From Treponema sp. CETP13 (GTDB lineage: Bacteria; Spirochaetota; Spirochaetia; Treponematales; Treponemataceae), in assembly GCA_001885315.1 (NCBI GenBank), contig MLPZ01000009.1, positions 1-64,000 of the forward strand: a stretch of DNA of 64,000 nt, in the 5' to 3' direction. Both the position numbers and the translations under genes were made by a program. Position 1 is the stretch's first letter. Each line of letters opens with the position of its first letter. Below the pieces are notes generated by a model. The model was not told the origin of the DNA and searched no databases. It saw only the letters and a program-made list of their open reading frames with translations. This document shows, piece after piece, positions 44,354 through 54,082 of this stretch.

Positions 44354-46495
44354 ATGAAAAAAGGAATATGCAGAAGATTTGTAATTTTGTTAGTATTTTA
44401 TTATATATTGTTTTCCTTTTCTGTGTTTGCTCAAACTGTTAGTGATGAGAATGAAAGCTATTTGCCACGTATAAGTATAGAAGCTGCAAATACGAAAACA
44501 GCTTTACGCTGTCTAGATTTAGCAAGAAATTATTTATTAGATGAGCAATGGGATAGGGCTCTTCAACAAGCTGAGTTTGGTTTAAAGTATAATGCTAATA
44601 GTGCGGACTTATGGTATATACAGGCAATCGCATTAAAAAAATTAAATAAGCCTATCTCTGAAATTTTGCTACCTTTACAAAATGCTCTTTCGCAGAATAA
44701 TTGGTTGTACTGGAATCGTGATGCGGCGCGGATTATGCTTGCAGAAATGTATCTTAAGACAGGAAAAAGTAAAGAGTGTTTAGAATTACTTAATACTTCT
44801 CCTGAATTGGTGTTGCGAGAAGCTCAGTATTTGCGTGCCCAAGCTTTATATGATATAGGAGATATCCTTACAGCTCGTTCAATTATTACTGCAACAGCAA
44901 CAATTTATCCTGAAGATAGTCGATTTGCTTTATTATTTTTTAGCCGAGAACTGATGCGTCCAGAGTTTTCATTGGTTGACGCAGAGATGGCAAATTTAGC
45001 TACAACTTTTTTAAAAAGAACGGATGAATTATCATTTGAGAATATAGATATATTATTATATGCATCGCAATTTACAGACTGTTTGTATCCTGAAGATAAA
45101 AATGCTTCAAAAGATTTATGTACTCGTTTATTAAAAGAATGGAAAGCAAAAGGATCTGAAAATTGGTTATATGGTACTTTTGCATTAAAATGTGGATTAA
45201 TTTCTGAACAAGAGGCTTTGGATTATCTTAATCCATGGTTTACAAATTTAGATAAAAATACAATTGAGTATAAAAAGCTTGAGGAATTTGCACTCTTACT
45301 GAATGACAAAGATGTATGTGAAAAATTAAGAGTTCAATTAGAGGCTTTTTCGGGAACAATTACTTTTGATTTAAATAAAGACACTATTGTAGATGTAGGA
45401 GTCTTATATAATGATGGTCGCCCAAAAACAATTGTGTATGACCAAAATCAAGATGGAATACTTACTTGGCTTGCAGAATGTGATTTTGGGGTTCCTTATA
45501 AAGTGACTTATAACGAGAAAAAACTCCAAATTATTTATGGAGATTGGCCTGCGATTAGTTCTATGCAGGATAGTACGGTTGAATACCAGTTAGTTCCAGA
45601 TACTTTATTTTGGTCTCCTGTAGAAATAATGCCGGCGCCTGTTATTTCAAGTGTAATAGACGAAGAATTTTATATACCAATTATAAAAAATATCGATGAG
45701 GCGCTTTCTACAGAACAATTATATAATATTTCAAATAAAATTACAGTTCCTAGTACCGAAAAGGAAAGTTCTTCTATTACTTACATAATTAAAAATGGAA
45801 TACTACAAAATGCAACTTGGATAGAGAATTCTCAACCTTATGCATATGGTGTTTTCAAAGACGGAATTTTGCAATTTAGAAATGTAGATGTAAATTTGGA
45901 TGGTTTCTATGAGATTTGTGAAGTTTATGGATATGATCCAGATAATATAGAAAAATATGTCCCTTTGCAGAAAGGTTTATTTGGTACGATCCCAAAGAGC
46001 GAATTTACTCAGTTAGATGGATTGTATTTGTCTGAATTAGTTATTGATAACGATTTAAATAGTATCCCTGAGTATACAGAATTGTTTTTGCAAAATGGTG
46101 GTCGTTTATGTAGGTGGTACACAGATAACGATGAAAAATGGGATTTTGAATATGTTGAGTTTCAAGATGGTAAGATGGTTCTTTCTCGATTTAGAAATCC
46201 AGTATTAGAGACTATCGTTGAGATTGAGTATGAAGATGGTATTCCGGTACAAGTGATTGATAATGGTATAGAAAAAGATGTTTTAAAAGATCCTGATTCT
46301 AATTTTTACTGGATAGGAAAAAATCCTGGCAAGGGAATTGCGAAAAAATTGCAAGAAAAGCTTAACCTTACTAAGGGTTCAGGTGTTTATAAGATAACGG
46401 TAAGTGAAGAAATAAATGAAATAGATAATAATTCTTTTAGAATTATTGCTGTTTGTTATGGAGATTTGTATTTTGGAGAAATTATTGAACGCTAA
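44354..46495 (+). CDS. Exported TPR protein with Asp-rich calcium-loop-like repeats
   Basis: A 713-residue protein with a signal peptide (1-26, FSVFAQ). The first half (about 50-330) is helical with TPR-type repeats. The second half is beta-rich and carries several short acidic loops that look like EF-hand or dockerin-type calcium loops: DLNKDTIVDV, DQNQDGILTW, DVNLDGFYEI, DNDLNSIPEY and DNDEKWDFEY. Similar loops recur in secreted proteins that bind calcium. I recognise no named family. An AGGAG site precedes the ATG, and it overlaps the protease gene by 11 nt, so the two are coupled. Confidence 0.75.
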   Translation: MKKGICRRFVILLVFYYILFSFSVFAQTVSDENESYLPRISIEAANTKTALRCLDLARNYLLDEQWDRALQQAEFGLKYNANSADLWYIQAIALKKLNKPISEILLPLQNALSQNNWLYWNRDAARIMLAEMYLKTGKSKECLELLNTSPELVLREAQYLRAQALYDIGDILTARSIITATATIYPEDSRFALLFFSRELMRPEFSLVDAEMANLATTFLKRTDELSFENIDILLYASQFTDCLYPEDKNASKDLCTRLLKEWKAKGSENWLYGTFALKCGLISEQEALDYLNPWFTNLDKNTIEYKKLEEFALLLNDKDVCEKLRVQLEAFSGTITFDLNKDTIVDVGVLYNDGRPKTIVYDQNQDGILTWLAECDFGVPYKVTYNEKKLQIIYGDWPAISSMQDSTVEYQLVPDTLFWSPVEIMPAPVISSVIDEEFYIPIIKNIDEALSTEQLYNISNKITVPSTEKESSSITYIIKNGILQNATWIENSQPYAYGVFKDGILQFRNVDVNLDGFYEICEVYGYDPDNIEKYVPLQKGLFGTIPKSEFTQLDGLYLSELVIDNDLNSIPEYTELFLQNGGRLCRWYTDNDEKWDFEYVEFQDGKMVLSRFRNPVLETIVEIEYEDGIPVQVIDNGIEKDVLKDPDSNFYWIGKNPGKGIAKKLQEKLNLTKGSGVYKITVSEEINEIDNNSFRIIAVCYGDLYFGEIIER

Positions 46496-48200
46496 ATTAT
46501 TACATTTTATCTTAATTACGGTGCTATTATCTTTTATAGGATGCAGTTCTGTAAAGGTCTCGGATTATGTTTCTCCCAATTACAGTGATAGTGAAATTAG
46601 AGCTATCGAAATACAGAATATTTCGGAAAACTTAAAAGAAAAACCTGTTGAATCTCTTTGGAAAGCCTATCTATTAAAAAATACAGAAAATATTTCTGGG
46701 ACCTCGCAATCTTCTGACGAAATTCAATTGTTTAATACAAGTGCTAATTATTGTTTAGATTTGTATTATCAAGCTAGAGAAAAAAATGACATTGTTAACG
46801 CAAACCGCTACTATTCAAGTTTATCGCTTTTAGCCCCAGATTCAGTAAAAGAAATTACTATCGATTTTTCTGAGGATCAAAAAAAACTTGCATCTTTGGC
46901 TACATCTCATGACGCACGAAACGAAGAGAATGATATAATACAAACCAAAAAAGTTTCAGATTTTATTGCTGGTACTGTAACGATTTGGATAGACTTAGGT
47001 ATAAAAGTGGAAAAAGGTGTCGGATATGCAAATCGTGTAATTGGTTCCGGCTTTTTTATTAGAAAAGATGGATATATCGTGACAAATTATCACGTTATCG
47101 AAGAAACTGTTAATCCAAAGTACGAAGGATATTCAAGATTATATATAAAATTATCTTCAGATACAGAAACTCGAATTCCTGCTCGTGTTGTTGGATATGA
47201 TAAATCTCTTGATATTGCCTTGTTAAAAACCGAGGTGGATGCACCCTATGTTTTTACGCTGGGAAGTTCCCTAAACCTAGAGGTTGGAGATACTATTTAT
47301 GCTATCGGTTCGCCAATTGGACTTACTAGTACTATAACACGAGGAATTGTCTCGTCGTATGATCGCCAACTTTTATCTACAGCAGCGGTTATGCAAATAG
47401 ATGCAGCTGTAAATTCTGGAAATTCTGGCGGACCTCTGATTAATAAAGATGGAGAGGTTCAAGGTATTGTTTTTGCTGGTATTACTGATTACGAAGGCTT
47501 AAATTTTGCTATTCCAGTTGAGTACTTAAAAGCCATTATACCTCGACTTTATAATGATGATTTTTTTGATACGAACGATACACAAAATAATTCAATTTCA
47601 TTACCTAAAGAAGTTACCTCTGCATGGATAGGAGCTTATGGAATAACATATAAGGAACCTGGTCAGTTAGAAGGTAGTGGAGTTCAAGTTCTCTATACGA
47701 TGCCAGGTGGATCTTGTGATTTGGCTGGTATAAAAAGTGGAGATATTATAACAGCAATTAATGGGCAAAAAGTAAATTCAATTGAAGAATTAGGATTTGA
47801 AATGGTAAAGTTATCTTCTAAGATGGTTGTTCCTTTTTCTTTGGCAGATTCTAATAGAAAAGATATTCCTGTATATCTTGATGTTCGACCTGAGTATCCA
47901 ACCCTTCAAATACGGGAAAGAGATAGTGATTATAATTTGATGTATTCTTTATTGGGTATGAAATTAGAAAATGCTTCAGCATCCAAAAAAAATCAGTTCA
48001 TCGTTACTTCAATTGTAAAGGGTTCAATTGCTGACGAAAGTGGTTTTTCAGTTCATGATTCTGTGACATTAGAGAAAATGGAAGCAAAAGAGGATGATGG
48101 TTATTTTGTTATTCAAATTTATACAAAAAAAAGAAAAAGTGGCTATTTAAATGTAAGCCTTTCAATAGGGGCTCCTATGGACAGCTATCAAATTTTCTAA
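46485..48200 (+). CDS. DegP/HtrA-like trypsin-family lipoprotein with PDZ domain
   Basis: A periplasmic or surface serine protease, possibly lipid-anchored. The signal region ends in LLSFIGCSS. A helical N-part (about 25-150) precedes the trypsin-like domain with catalytic His203 (TNYHVIEE), Asp243 (SLDIALLK) and Ser314 (NSGNSGGPLI), then a PDZ domain (about 385-470; GIKSGDIITAINGQKV). A second, weaker PDZ-like part follows. The start is taken as TTG at 46485 because GGAG lies 6 nt upstream; an in-frame ATG 27 nt earlier also exists. It overlaps the preceding TPR gene, suggesting the two exported proteins work together. Confidence 0.85.
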   Translation: MNAKLLHFILITVLLSFIGCSSVKVSDYVSPNYSDSEIRAIEIQNISENLKEKPVESLWKAYLLKNTENISGTSQSSDEIQLFNTSANYCLDLYYQAREKNDIVNANRYYSSLSLLAPDSVKEITIDFSEDQKKLASLATSHDARNEENDIIQTKKVSDFIAGTVTIWIDLGIKVEKGVGYANRVIGSGFFIRKDGYIVTNYHVIEETVNPKYEGYSRLYIKLSSDTETRIPARVVGYDKSLDIALLKTEVDAPYVFTLGSSLNLEVGDTIYAIGSPIGLTSTITRGIVSSYDRQLLSTAAVMQIDAAVNSGNSGGPLINKDGEVQGIVFAGITDYEGLNFAIPVEYLKAIIPRLYNDDFFDTNDTQNNSISLPKEVTSAWIGAYGITYKEPGQLEGSGVQVLYTMPGGSCDLAGIKSGDIITAINGQKVNSIEELGFEMVKLSSKMVVPFSLADSNRKDIPVYLDVRPEYPTLQIRERDSDYNLMYSLLGMKLENASASKKNQFIVTSIVKGSIADESGFSVHDSVTLEKMEAKEDDGYFVIQIYTKKRKSGYLNVSLSIGAPMDSYQIF

Positions 48201-48212
48201 TAGAATGCGCTC

Positions 48213-50018
48213 ATGATAGATTTATCTTTAAAGCGTAATTTTTGTATTGTTGCACATATAGATCATGGGAAATCAACACTCTCTGATAGGCTTATTCAAA
48301 AGGCTCAAATTATCGACGATCGTAAATTTAAAAATCAAATCCTTGATACGATGGATATCGAAAGAGAACGTGGAATAACTATAAAAAGTCAGGCCATAAC
48401 CATTCCGTATACAGCCAAGGATGGAAAGGTATATGAACTTAATTTTGTTGATACACCTGGTCATGTTGACTTTTCCTACGAGGTTTCTCGTGCTATTGCA
48501 GCCTGTGAAGGTGCTATATTAATAATAGATGCAAGCCAGGGTGTTGAATCACAGACTCTGAGTAATATGTATTTGGCACTTGAACAAGATTTGGAAATAC
48601 TTCCTGTAATAAATAAAATTGATTTACCTGCAGCAGATATACCACGGGTTAAGAGCCAAATAAAAAAAGATTTAGGGCTTGATCCAGACGATGCTATTCT
48701 TGTCTCTGCAAAGACAGGAGAGGGAATTGATGAACTTTTGGAAGCGATTGTAAACTATTTCCCGGCACCAAAGCCTTCTAACACTGATACAACAAGAGCA
48801 CTTATTTTTGATTGCCACTATGATTCTTATCGTGGAGTTGTTGTCCATTTAAGAATGTTTTCTGGTCGTATAAGAGAAGGAGACATGATTCACTTTATGA
48901 ATCGTAATATTGATTATAAAGTTGAGACTTGTGGTATTTTTAAAATAAATATGGAAGAAAACGGTGAATTGAATGAGGGTGATGTTGGCTATATTATTGC
49001 AGGTATAAAAACTATTTCTGATGTAAAAGTTGGGGATACAGTAACACTTACTAAAAACCCAGCAAATAAGCCTCTTGAGGGTTTTAAAGAAGTAAAGCCT
49101 GTTGTTTACTCTTCTATATATCCTGTAGATACTAATGATTATGAAGAACTGCGTGATAGTATGGAAAAGCTTGAATTAAATGATGCTTCATTAATTTACG
49201 AAAAAGATAGTTCTTTAGCTCTAGGGCATGGATTCCGTTGTGGTTTTTTAGGACTCCTCCATTTAGAAGTTGTTCAAGAGCGCCTTGAACGCGATTATAA
49301 TCAATCTGTTATTTTTACAGCTCCTTCTGTTCGCTATAAAATAAAACTTACAACAGATGAAGAAATCTTTGTAGATAATCCTTCTGAATATCCTGATCAG
49401 ACTCGAGTAAAAAGTGCTGAAGAACCATATATTATTGCATCAATAATTACACCTTCTACGTATGTAGGACCTATTATTGCTTTATGTGAAGGTAAGCGTG
49501 GAACTCAGACAAACATGCAATATTTAGATGAAAAACGTGTTGAAATAACGTACGAAATGCCTCTTGCTGAAGTTCTTTTTGATTTTTATGATCGTTTAAA
49601 AAGTTGTACTCGTGGATATGCCTCTTTTGATTACGAAATAAGCAGTTATAGGCCAACTGAATTGGTTAAAGTAGATATTTTAATTAATGGAGAGCCTGTA
49701 GATGCTCTTGCTCAGCTATCTTTTAAAGGGAATGCTGTTGTTCATGCACGTAATGTTTGCAGTCAGTTGAAAGATGAAATACCTCGACATCAGTTTAAAA
49801 TACCAATTCAGGGTGCAATAGGAAGTACTATAATAGCTCGTGAAACTATTTCTGCATTACGAAAAGATGTTCTTGCAAAATGTTATGGAGGCGATATTAC
49901 TCGAAAACGTAAGTTGCTCGAAAAACAAAAAGCAGGTAAAAAACGAATGAAAATGGTTGGTAATGTAGAACTTCCACAAAGTGCATTTCTAGCAGTATTA
50001 AAAACCAAAGAAGAATAA
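48213..50018 (+). CDS. lepA: Elongation factor 4
   Basis: LepA/EF4 is a translational GTPase related to EF-G. Motifs: AHIDHGKSTLSDRLI, RGITIKSQAI, DTPGHVDFSYEV, NKIDLP and the LepA-specific C-terminus (SSYRPTELVKVDILINGEPVDALAQLSF, RHQFKIPIQGAIGSTIIARETI, GGDITRKRKLLEKQKAGKKRMK). The length of 601 residues is normal. It begins 12 nt after the protease stop with no clear ribosome binding site, so its translation may depend on the gene before it. Confidence 0.97.
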   Translation: MIDLSLKRNFCIVAHIDHGKSTLSDRLIQKAQIIDDRKFKNQILDTMDIERERGITIKSQAITIPYTAKDGKVYELNFVDTPGHVDFSYEVSRAIAACEGAILIIDASQGVESQTLSNMYLALEQDLEILPVINKIDLPAADIPRVKSQIKKDLGLDPDDAILVSAKTGEGIDELLEAIVNYFPAPKPSNTDTTRALIFDCHYDSYRGVVVHLRMFSGRIREGDMIHFMNRNIDYKVETCGIFKINMEENGELNEGDVGYIIAGIKTISDVKVGDTVTLTKNPANKPLEGFKEVKPVVYSSIYPVDTNDYEELRDSMEKLELNDASLIYEKDSSLALGHGFRCGFLGLLHLEVVQERLERDYNQSVIFTAPSVRYKIKLTTDEEIFVDNPSEYPDQTRVKSAEEPYIIASIITPSTYVGPIIALCEGKRGTQTNMQYLDEKRVEITYEMPLAEVLFDFYDRLKSCTRGYASFDYEISSYRPTELVKVDILINGEPVDALAQLSFKGNAVVHARNVCSQLKDEIPRHQFKIPIQGAIGSTIIARETISALRKDVLAKCYGGDITRKRKLLEKQKAGKKRMKMVGNVELPQSAFLAVLKTKEE

Positions 50019-50119
50019 AAAATACAAAAATACTCAGACTTGTCGATTTGCTAGAATTACGTTAAAATATAATGAAATACTAGTTATAGAATTGAAGCTT
50101 AAATAAAAACGGAGATAAA

Positions 50120-50731
50120 ATGAAAGAATTTTTACCATATAAAGTTGTAAGAAATGATGCGCTTAAATTAGCAGATAAAATAAATAAAGATGGATTTGTA
50201 CCTGATGTTATATATGATTCCCTTCGTGGTGGCGCTTATATGGCAAATGTTATTAGTGAATATTTTAAACTTGCACGAAAAGATGTTCATCCTGTTCTAT
50301 ATGCAGCTGTCGTAGCGCGTTCATATACAGACATTCGTGAGAATAGTAAAGTTATGATAGATGGATGGACATATTCACCGGAGCATTTACGACATGGTGA
50401 CAAGATTATGATAGTTGATGATATTTTTGATACTGGAAAGACACTTAACTATTTAGTTGAAGTTCTTCTCGAAAAAGGTATTCCACGGAATGATATAAAA
50501 GTTGTAGTCCATGACTATAAATATTTTACAGATCAGGAAGAACAACTTCCAATTCAACCTGATTACTGGTGTCGAAAGTTTGTTCAAAAAGATCGCAAAA
50601 ATGATAATTGGATTCATTATGAAAGTCATGAATTAATTGGTTTAACTGCAGAAGAGCGAGAAGAACATTATTATAAAGATGATGAAGAACTTCGCGATGT
50701 GCTTGAACCTCTGTTTCAAAAGAATAAATAA
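50120..50731 (+). CDS. Purine phosphoribosyltransferase
   Basis: A type I PRTase that would salvage a purine base. The PRPP loop IMIVDDIFDTGKTL is canonical. VIYDSLRGGAYMANVISEYF supplies the pyrophosphate loop region, and PDYWCRKF lies in the base-binding hood. The overall pattern fits xanthine-guanine or hypoxanthine PRTases of archaeal/anaerobe type; the preferred base cannot be read. GGAG lies before the ATG. A long exported-protein gene follows after 4 nt. Confidence 0.82.
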   Translation: MKEFLPYKVVRNDALKLADKINKDGFVPDVIYDSLRGGAYMANVISEYFKLARKDVHPVLYAAVVARSYTDIRENSKVMIDGWTYSPEHLRHGDKIMIVDDIFDTGKTLNYLVEVLLEKGIPRNDIKVVVHDYKYFTDQEEQLPIQPDYWCRKFVQKDRKNDNWIHYESHELIGLTAEEREEHYYKDDEELRDVLEPLFQKNK

Positions 50732-50735
50732 TAGT

Positions 50736-52991
50736 ATGAATAACAAGAGATTAAGTTTATTTTTAATTCCTCTTATTTTCTTATTTGTAACCTTACCTCT
50801 ATTTACTCAGAATACGCAGATGGAAGAAGGTTCTTCTACAACAGAAAATAATGATACAAAAAATACAGCTCCTCTTGTAAATATTATAAGCCCTGTTAGT
50901 GGTACTTGGGCAAATATACAACCACTTGTATTAGAGCGAGATGATAATACTGATGTATATTATTCGTTTAATGGAGACGATCCCTTAAAATCGGGGTTTG
51001 TATATGACGGATCTGTTCGTATAAATTTAGATGGTGATGTAATGGTACGTATTACTGCTGTTCGTGATGATGCAATGGAGAGCTATACAGTTACGTACTC
51101 AGTAAATAAACAAGAAGATTTATCTTTTGTACCCGAAGAAAATATACATGCTTATATAGAAGTAAATTCAGAGAAAGGGATTAATATCCCTTCGTCATAT
51201 GAGTATTCTCTTGGGGTCAGTGATATTCATAATTCTGGTCGAAATTTAAAATTTACAAAACCTGTTGTAATAGAACGTCTTATTCCTCTTAAAATTTATA
51301 CTAAGAATGGAATATTTAGGTATATTTTGAAAACGGGTGATATAAACGCACGATCAAAATTAGAAAAAGCACAAAATGATGTTACTTTTACTGACTGGAA
51401 TTATTTAGAATTTAAAAATGGGAAACCTATTATATATTCTGTAGACAATGGAACTCTTATGGAGTCAAAATCAGGACATATTACAATTGATCGAAGTGTA
51501 GATCACACGATTATTTGGTATGAAAAAGATGATTATGATCCAAAAGCTAAGGAAAAGAATTTAGGTAAAACTCTTTTTGTTCCTGCAAAAACTGAATTGG
51601 TAGGGTATCCTAAAGACCTTGCTAGTTCAGATTTGGTTAATTTAAAACCTAAAAACGCTGAATACATTTTAGGGTTCATTGCAGAAAATGGCGAACAAAT
51701 ATATTGCAAAGAATTGACAGTTGATACTCTTTTTGGTGATGCACTTGGATTTAATAAAGAAATATCTTTTTACTATCAGGGTGTAAAACAAGGTTCGGTT
51801 GTAGTTACCTTTGTCGTAGATAAGATTCTTCCAGATAAACCCGAATTTATTACATCAGCTAAACAATTCTACTCTCGGGAAAAGGTAGTTCTCGATTTTG
51901 ATACAGATTATTCAATATATTATGCTATAGCTGATTCATATACTTCTAAAGATGGATTTTATTTAAATTCCGATAATACCGATAGGTTCCCAATGCCACA
52001 GGTTAAAGAAGATGATTATATTTTATTTTCTGGAGATCCAGTTGTACTTGAATGTCCAGATTATATTGCTCGTTTGTTTACTGTATATGCATATGCGCAA
52101 GATTTTGCTGGTAACAAAAGTCCTATTGTTTCTTATCGTGTAGTTGTTGATACTGCGAACTATTATATTAGTAAAGATACAGAACTTACTGATGTGAAAG
52201 ATTCTACTAATGATGTTGAATTGAAAAGTAATAATCTAAGTGAAGTTAATGTGAGTGTAATTCCTGATGGAACAGCAATGCATCCTTATAAAAATCTTGA
52301 CTCTTTACAAAAATTTGTTACGGCAAAAAGTAAAAAAATAGTACATATTACAGGAAGTTTTACTTCTTTACCTACTTATGACGTTACAGCTGATCTTGAA
52401 ATTATAGGAGATGGTAATACTGAGTTAAATTTTGCTCCAGGGTGTGGAATTAATATAATTAATGGTAGTGTGTATATTTGTGGGTGTACTGTTAAATATA
52501 TGAATTATACAAGTGAGGATCGTTATCAAAATTATTTGTTTAATGCTCTTAATTCTAAACTACTACTAATTGATTGTGAAATTGTTTCTCGACCTGGAAA
52601 ATCCGGAACGGCTATAAAATTAACAAATTCGTCTATGTCAGCTGCAAATACTGGAATTACTGTTCAGGCAATTTCGTATGTTTCTGCAATTTCAGCAGAT
52701 AATTCTGAACTTATTCTTAAAGGTATACGAGCTGTAGTGGTTGGTCAAACTGCAGTTGCAATTTCTTTAAATAAAGGAATTGGTTCTTTGGATTCGAGTA
52801 CATTTAATGTTTTATCAGATTTACCGCGTGCCGTAGAATTAACTGAATCTTCGGCTGTTCTAAAAAATTCAAGTTATGTATCTACGAAATGCATGGAGGA
52901 TGTTCCTGCAATTTGGCTAGATAGTAAATCTAAGATTTTTATAAACGAAAATAATACCATTTCCGGTTTTTCTACCTTACTAGTGGAGTAA
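50736..52991 (+). CDS. Large exported protein with chitobiase-C-like and beta-helix-like parts
   Basis: 751 residues with a signal peptide (1-25, ending LFTQ). Residues about 45-120 resemble the chitobiase/hexosaminidase C-terminal (CHB_HEX_C) domain seen in spirochaete surface proteins: DVYYSFNGDDPLKSG and VRITAVRDDAMESYTVTYSV. A similar unit recurs near 360-480. The last 230 residues read like a right-handed beta-helix (LEIIGDGNTELNF, INIINGSVYICGCTVKYMN, LLLIDCEIVS, LILKGIRAVVV). No catalytic signature is seen. It is the first of three tightly spaced exported-protein genes (gaps or overlaps below 20 nt). Confidence 0.7.
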   Translation: MNNKRLSLFLIPLIFLFVTLPLFTQNTQMEEGSSTTENNDTKNTAPLVNIISPVSGTWANIQPLVLERDDNTDVYYSFNGDDPLKSGFVYDGSVRINLDGDVMVRITAVRDDAMESYTVTYSVNKQEDLSFVPEENIHAYIEVNSEKGINIPSSYEYSLGVSDIHNSGRNLKFTKPVVIERLIPLKIYTKNGIFRYILKTGDINARSKLEKAQNDVTFTDWNYLEFKNGKPIIYSVDNGTLMESKSGHITIDRSVDHTIIWYEKDDYDPKAKEKNLGKTLFVPAKTELVGYPKDLASSDLVNLKPKNAEYILGFIAENGEQIYCKELTVDTLFGDALGFNKEISFYYQGVKQGSVVVTFVVDKILPDKPEFITSAKQFYSREKVVLDFDTDYSIYYAIADSYTSKDGFYLNSDNTDRFPMPQVKEDDYILFSGDPVVLECPDYIARLFTVYAYAQDFAGNKSPIVSYRVVVDTANYYISKDTELTDVKDSTNDVELKSNNLSEVNVSVIPDGTAMHPYKNLDSLQKFVTAKSKKIVHITGSFTSLPTYDVTADLEIIGDGNTELNFAPGCGINIINGSVYICGCTVKYMNYTSEDRYQNYLFNALNSKLLLIDCEIVSRPGKSGTAIKLTNSSMSAANTGITVQAISYVSAISADNSELILKGIRAVVVGQTAVAISLNKGIGSLDSSTFNVLSDLPRAVELTESSAVLKNSSYVSTKCMEDVPAIWLDSKSKIFINENNTISGFSTLLVE

Positions 52992-52993
52992 AA

Positions 52994-54082
52994 ATGAAAA
53001 AGGATTATATTGCTATTTTAATTGTGTTTACATGCTTAACATTAAGCTTATGGGCACAAAAAGTTGTATCAAGTGGTTTAGATTTTAATACAGCTACAAA
53101 AGAAGAGTTAACCAATGTTGGCAGTACCATTTCTTTGTCAGATTATGAAAATTTAAAAAATGAATGGAACAATTATTTTTTGACAATTACGGCTTTTGAC
53201 TCTACATTAGAAGCTGATATTTCAACGTATCAGCAAAAACTCTTGGCATGTTTAGAAGATGAATCATCGAGAGGAATCTTGCAGCCTTATGCTCTTGGTG
53301 AAGTAATTTTTTATAAATATTTTGCCTTAGAATCTCCACTTGTGACAGCAAGAAATAATACTGAATTAGAATCCGAAATAGATAATTTTTTACTACATAT
53401 TGTTTCTTTGGACGCAAAATCATCGGTTAAAATGCTACAAAAACAAAACATATTCTGTAATGTTTTTTCTTTTTTATCAGTTTCAGAACCAAATAAACAG
53501 ATGGGTATTGCTTCGAATTTAAAATCTCTTATAAACCAACTTTCCTTTAATGACCAAAAAACTGGTAGTGCAAAATTTGATCCTGAGTTAGAAAAAATTA
53601 TAGTGTATCATGCTATAAATCGACTTAATACATTACAGTTTGAAACACCAGAACGAAATTTATGGATAGAATTAGTAAATACTCCTTCTGTATGGTATAT
53701 ATTTCAACATTGCGAAGATTTCGCTAGTTTAAGAGAACAATGGAATAAAAAAGGCTTTGGACAAAGAGATTTAGTTAATTTAGAAGATGGGTATTTTTCA
53801 GAAAAATCCAGAGCGATATATCATATTCAAGATTTATTACAGGAAATTTCTGGAAAAGAAAGGTTGTTAGGGATTCCTTCTGCAGAAGTGTTTCCAGTGT
53901 ATTCAGAAAGTATAATTGAATTTGTTGAACAAGACGAGTTTATTCTTTTTTTGTGTTCAGAAGATGATGTAAAGCAGTTAGATGTGGAATTAAATGCATT
54001 TAATGAAGCTCTAAATTTATGGGCGTCAAGAATTAATACGCTTGCAATAACTGGGGAGGCCTCTAATGCCGAAAAAAACTAA
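52994..54082 (+). CDS. Exported helical protein, function unknown
   Basis: 362 residues. A signal peptide (1-21, SLWAQ) is followed by a mainly helical protein without recognised domains. It has features of a solenoid (repeated Leu/Phe/Ala-rich helices, LQPYALGEVIFYKYFALES and others). It starts 2 nt after the previous exported protein gene and overlaps the next by 17 nt, so its function is probably tied to theirs. I do not recognise a family. Confidence 0.65.
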   Translation: MKKDYIAILIVFTCLTLSLWAQKVVSSGLDFNTATKEELTNVGSTISLSDYENLKNEWNNYFLTITAFDSTLEADISTYQQKLLACLEDESSRGILQPYALGEVIFYKYFALESPLVTARNNTELESEIDNFLLHIVSLDAKSSVKMLQKQNIFCNVFSFLSVSEPNKQMGIASNLKSLINQLSFNDQKTGSAKFDPELEKIIVYHAINRLNTLQFETPERNLWIELVNTPSVWYIFQHCEDFASLREQWNKKGFGQRDLVNLEDGYFSEKSRAIYHIQDLLQEISGKERLLGIPSAEVFPVYSESIIEFVEQDEFILFLCSEDDVKQLDVELNAFNEALNLWASRINTLAITGEASNAEKN

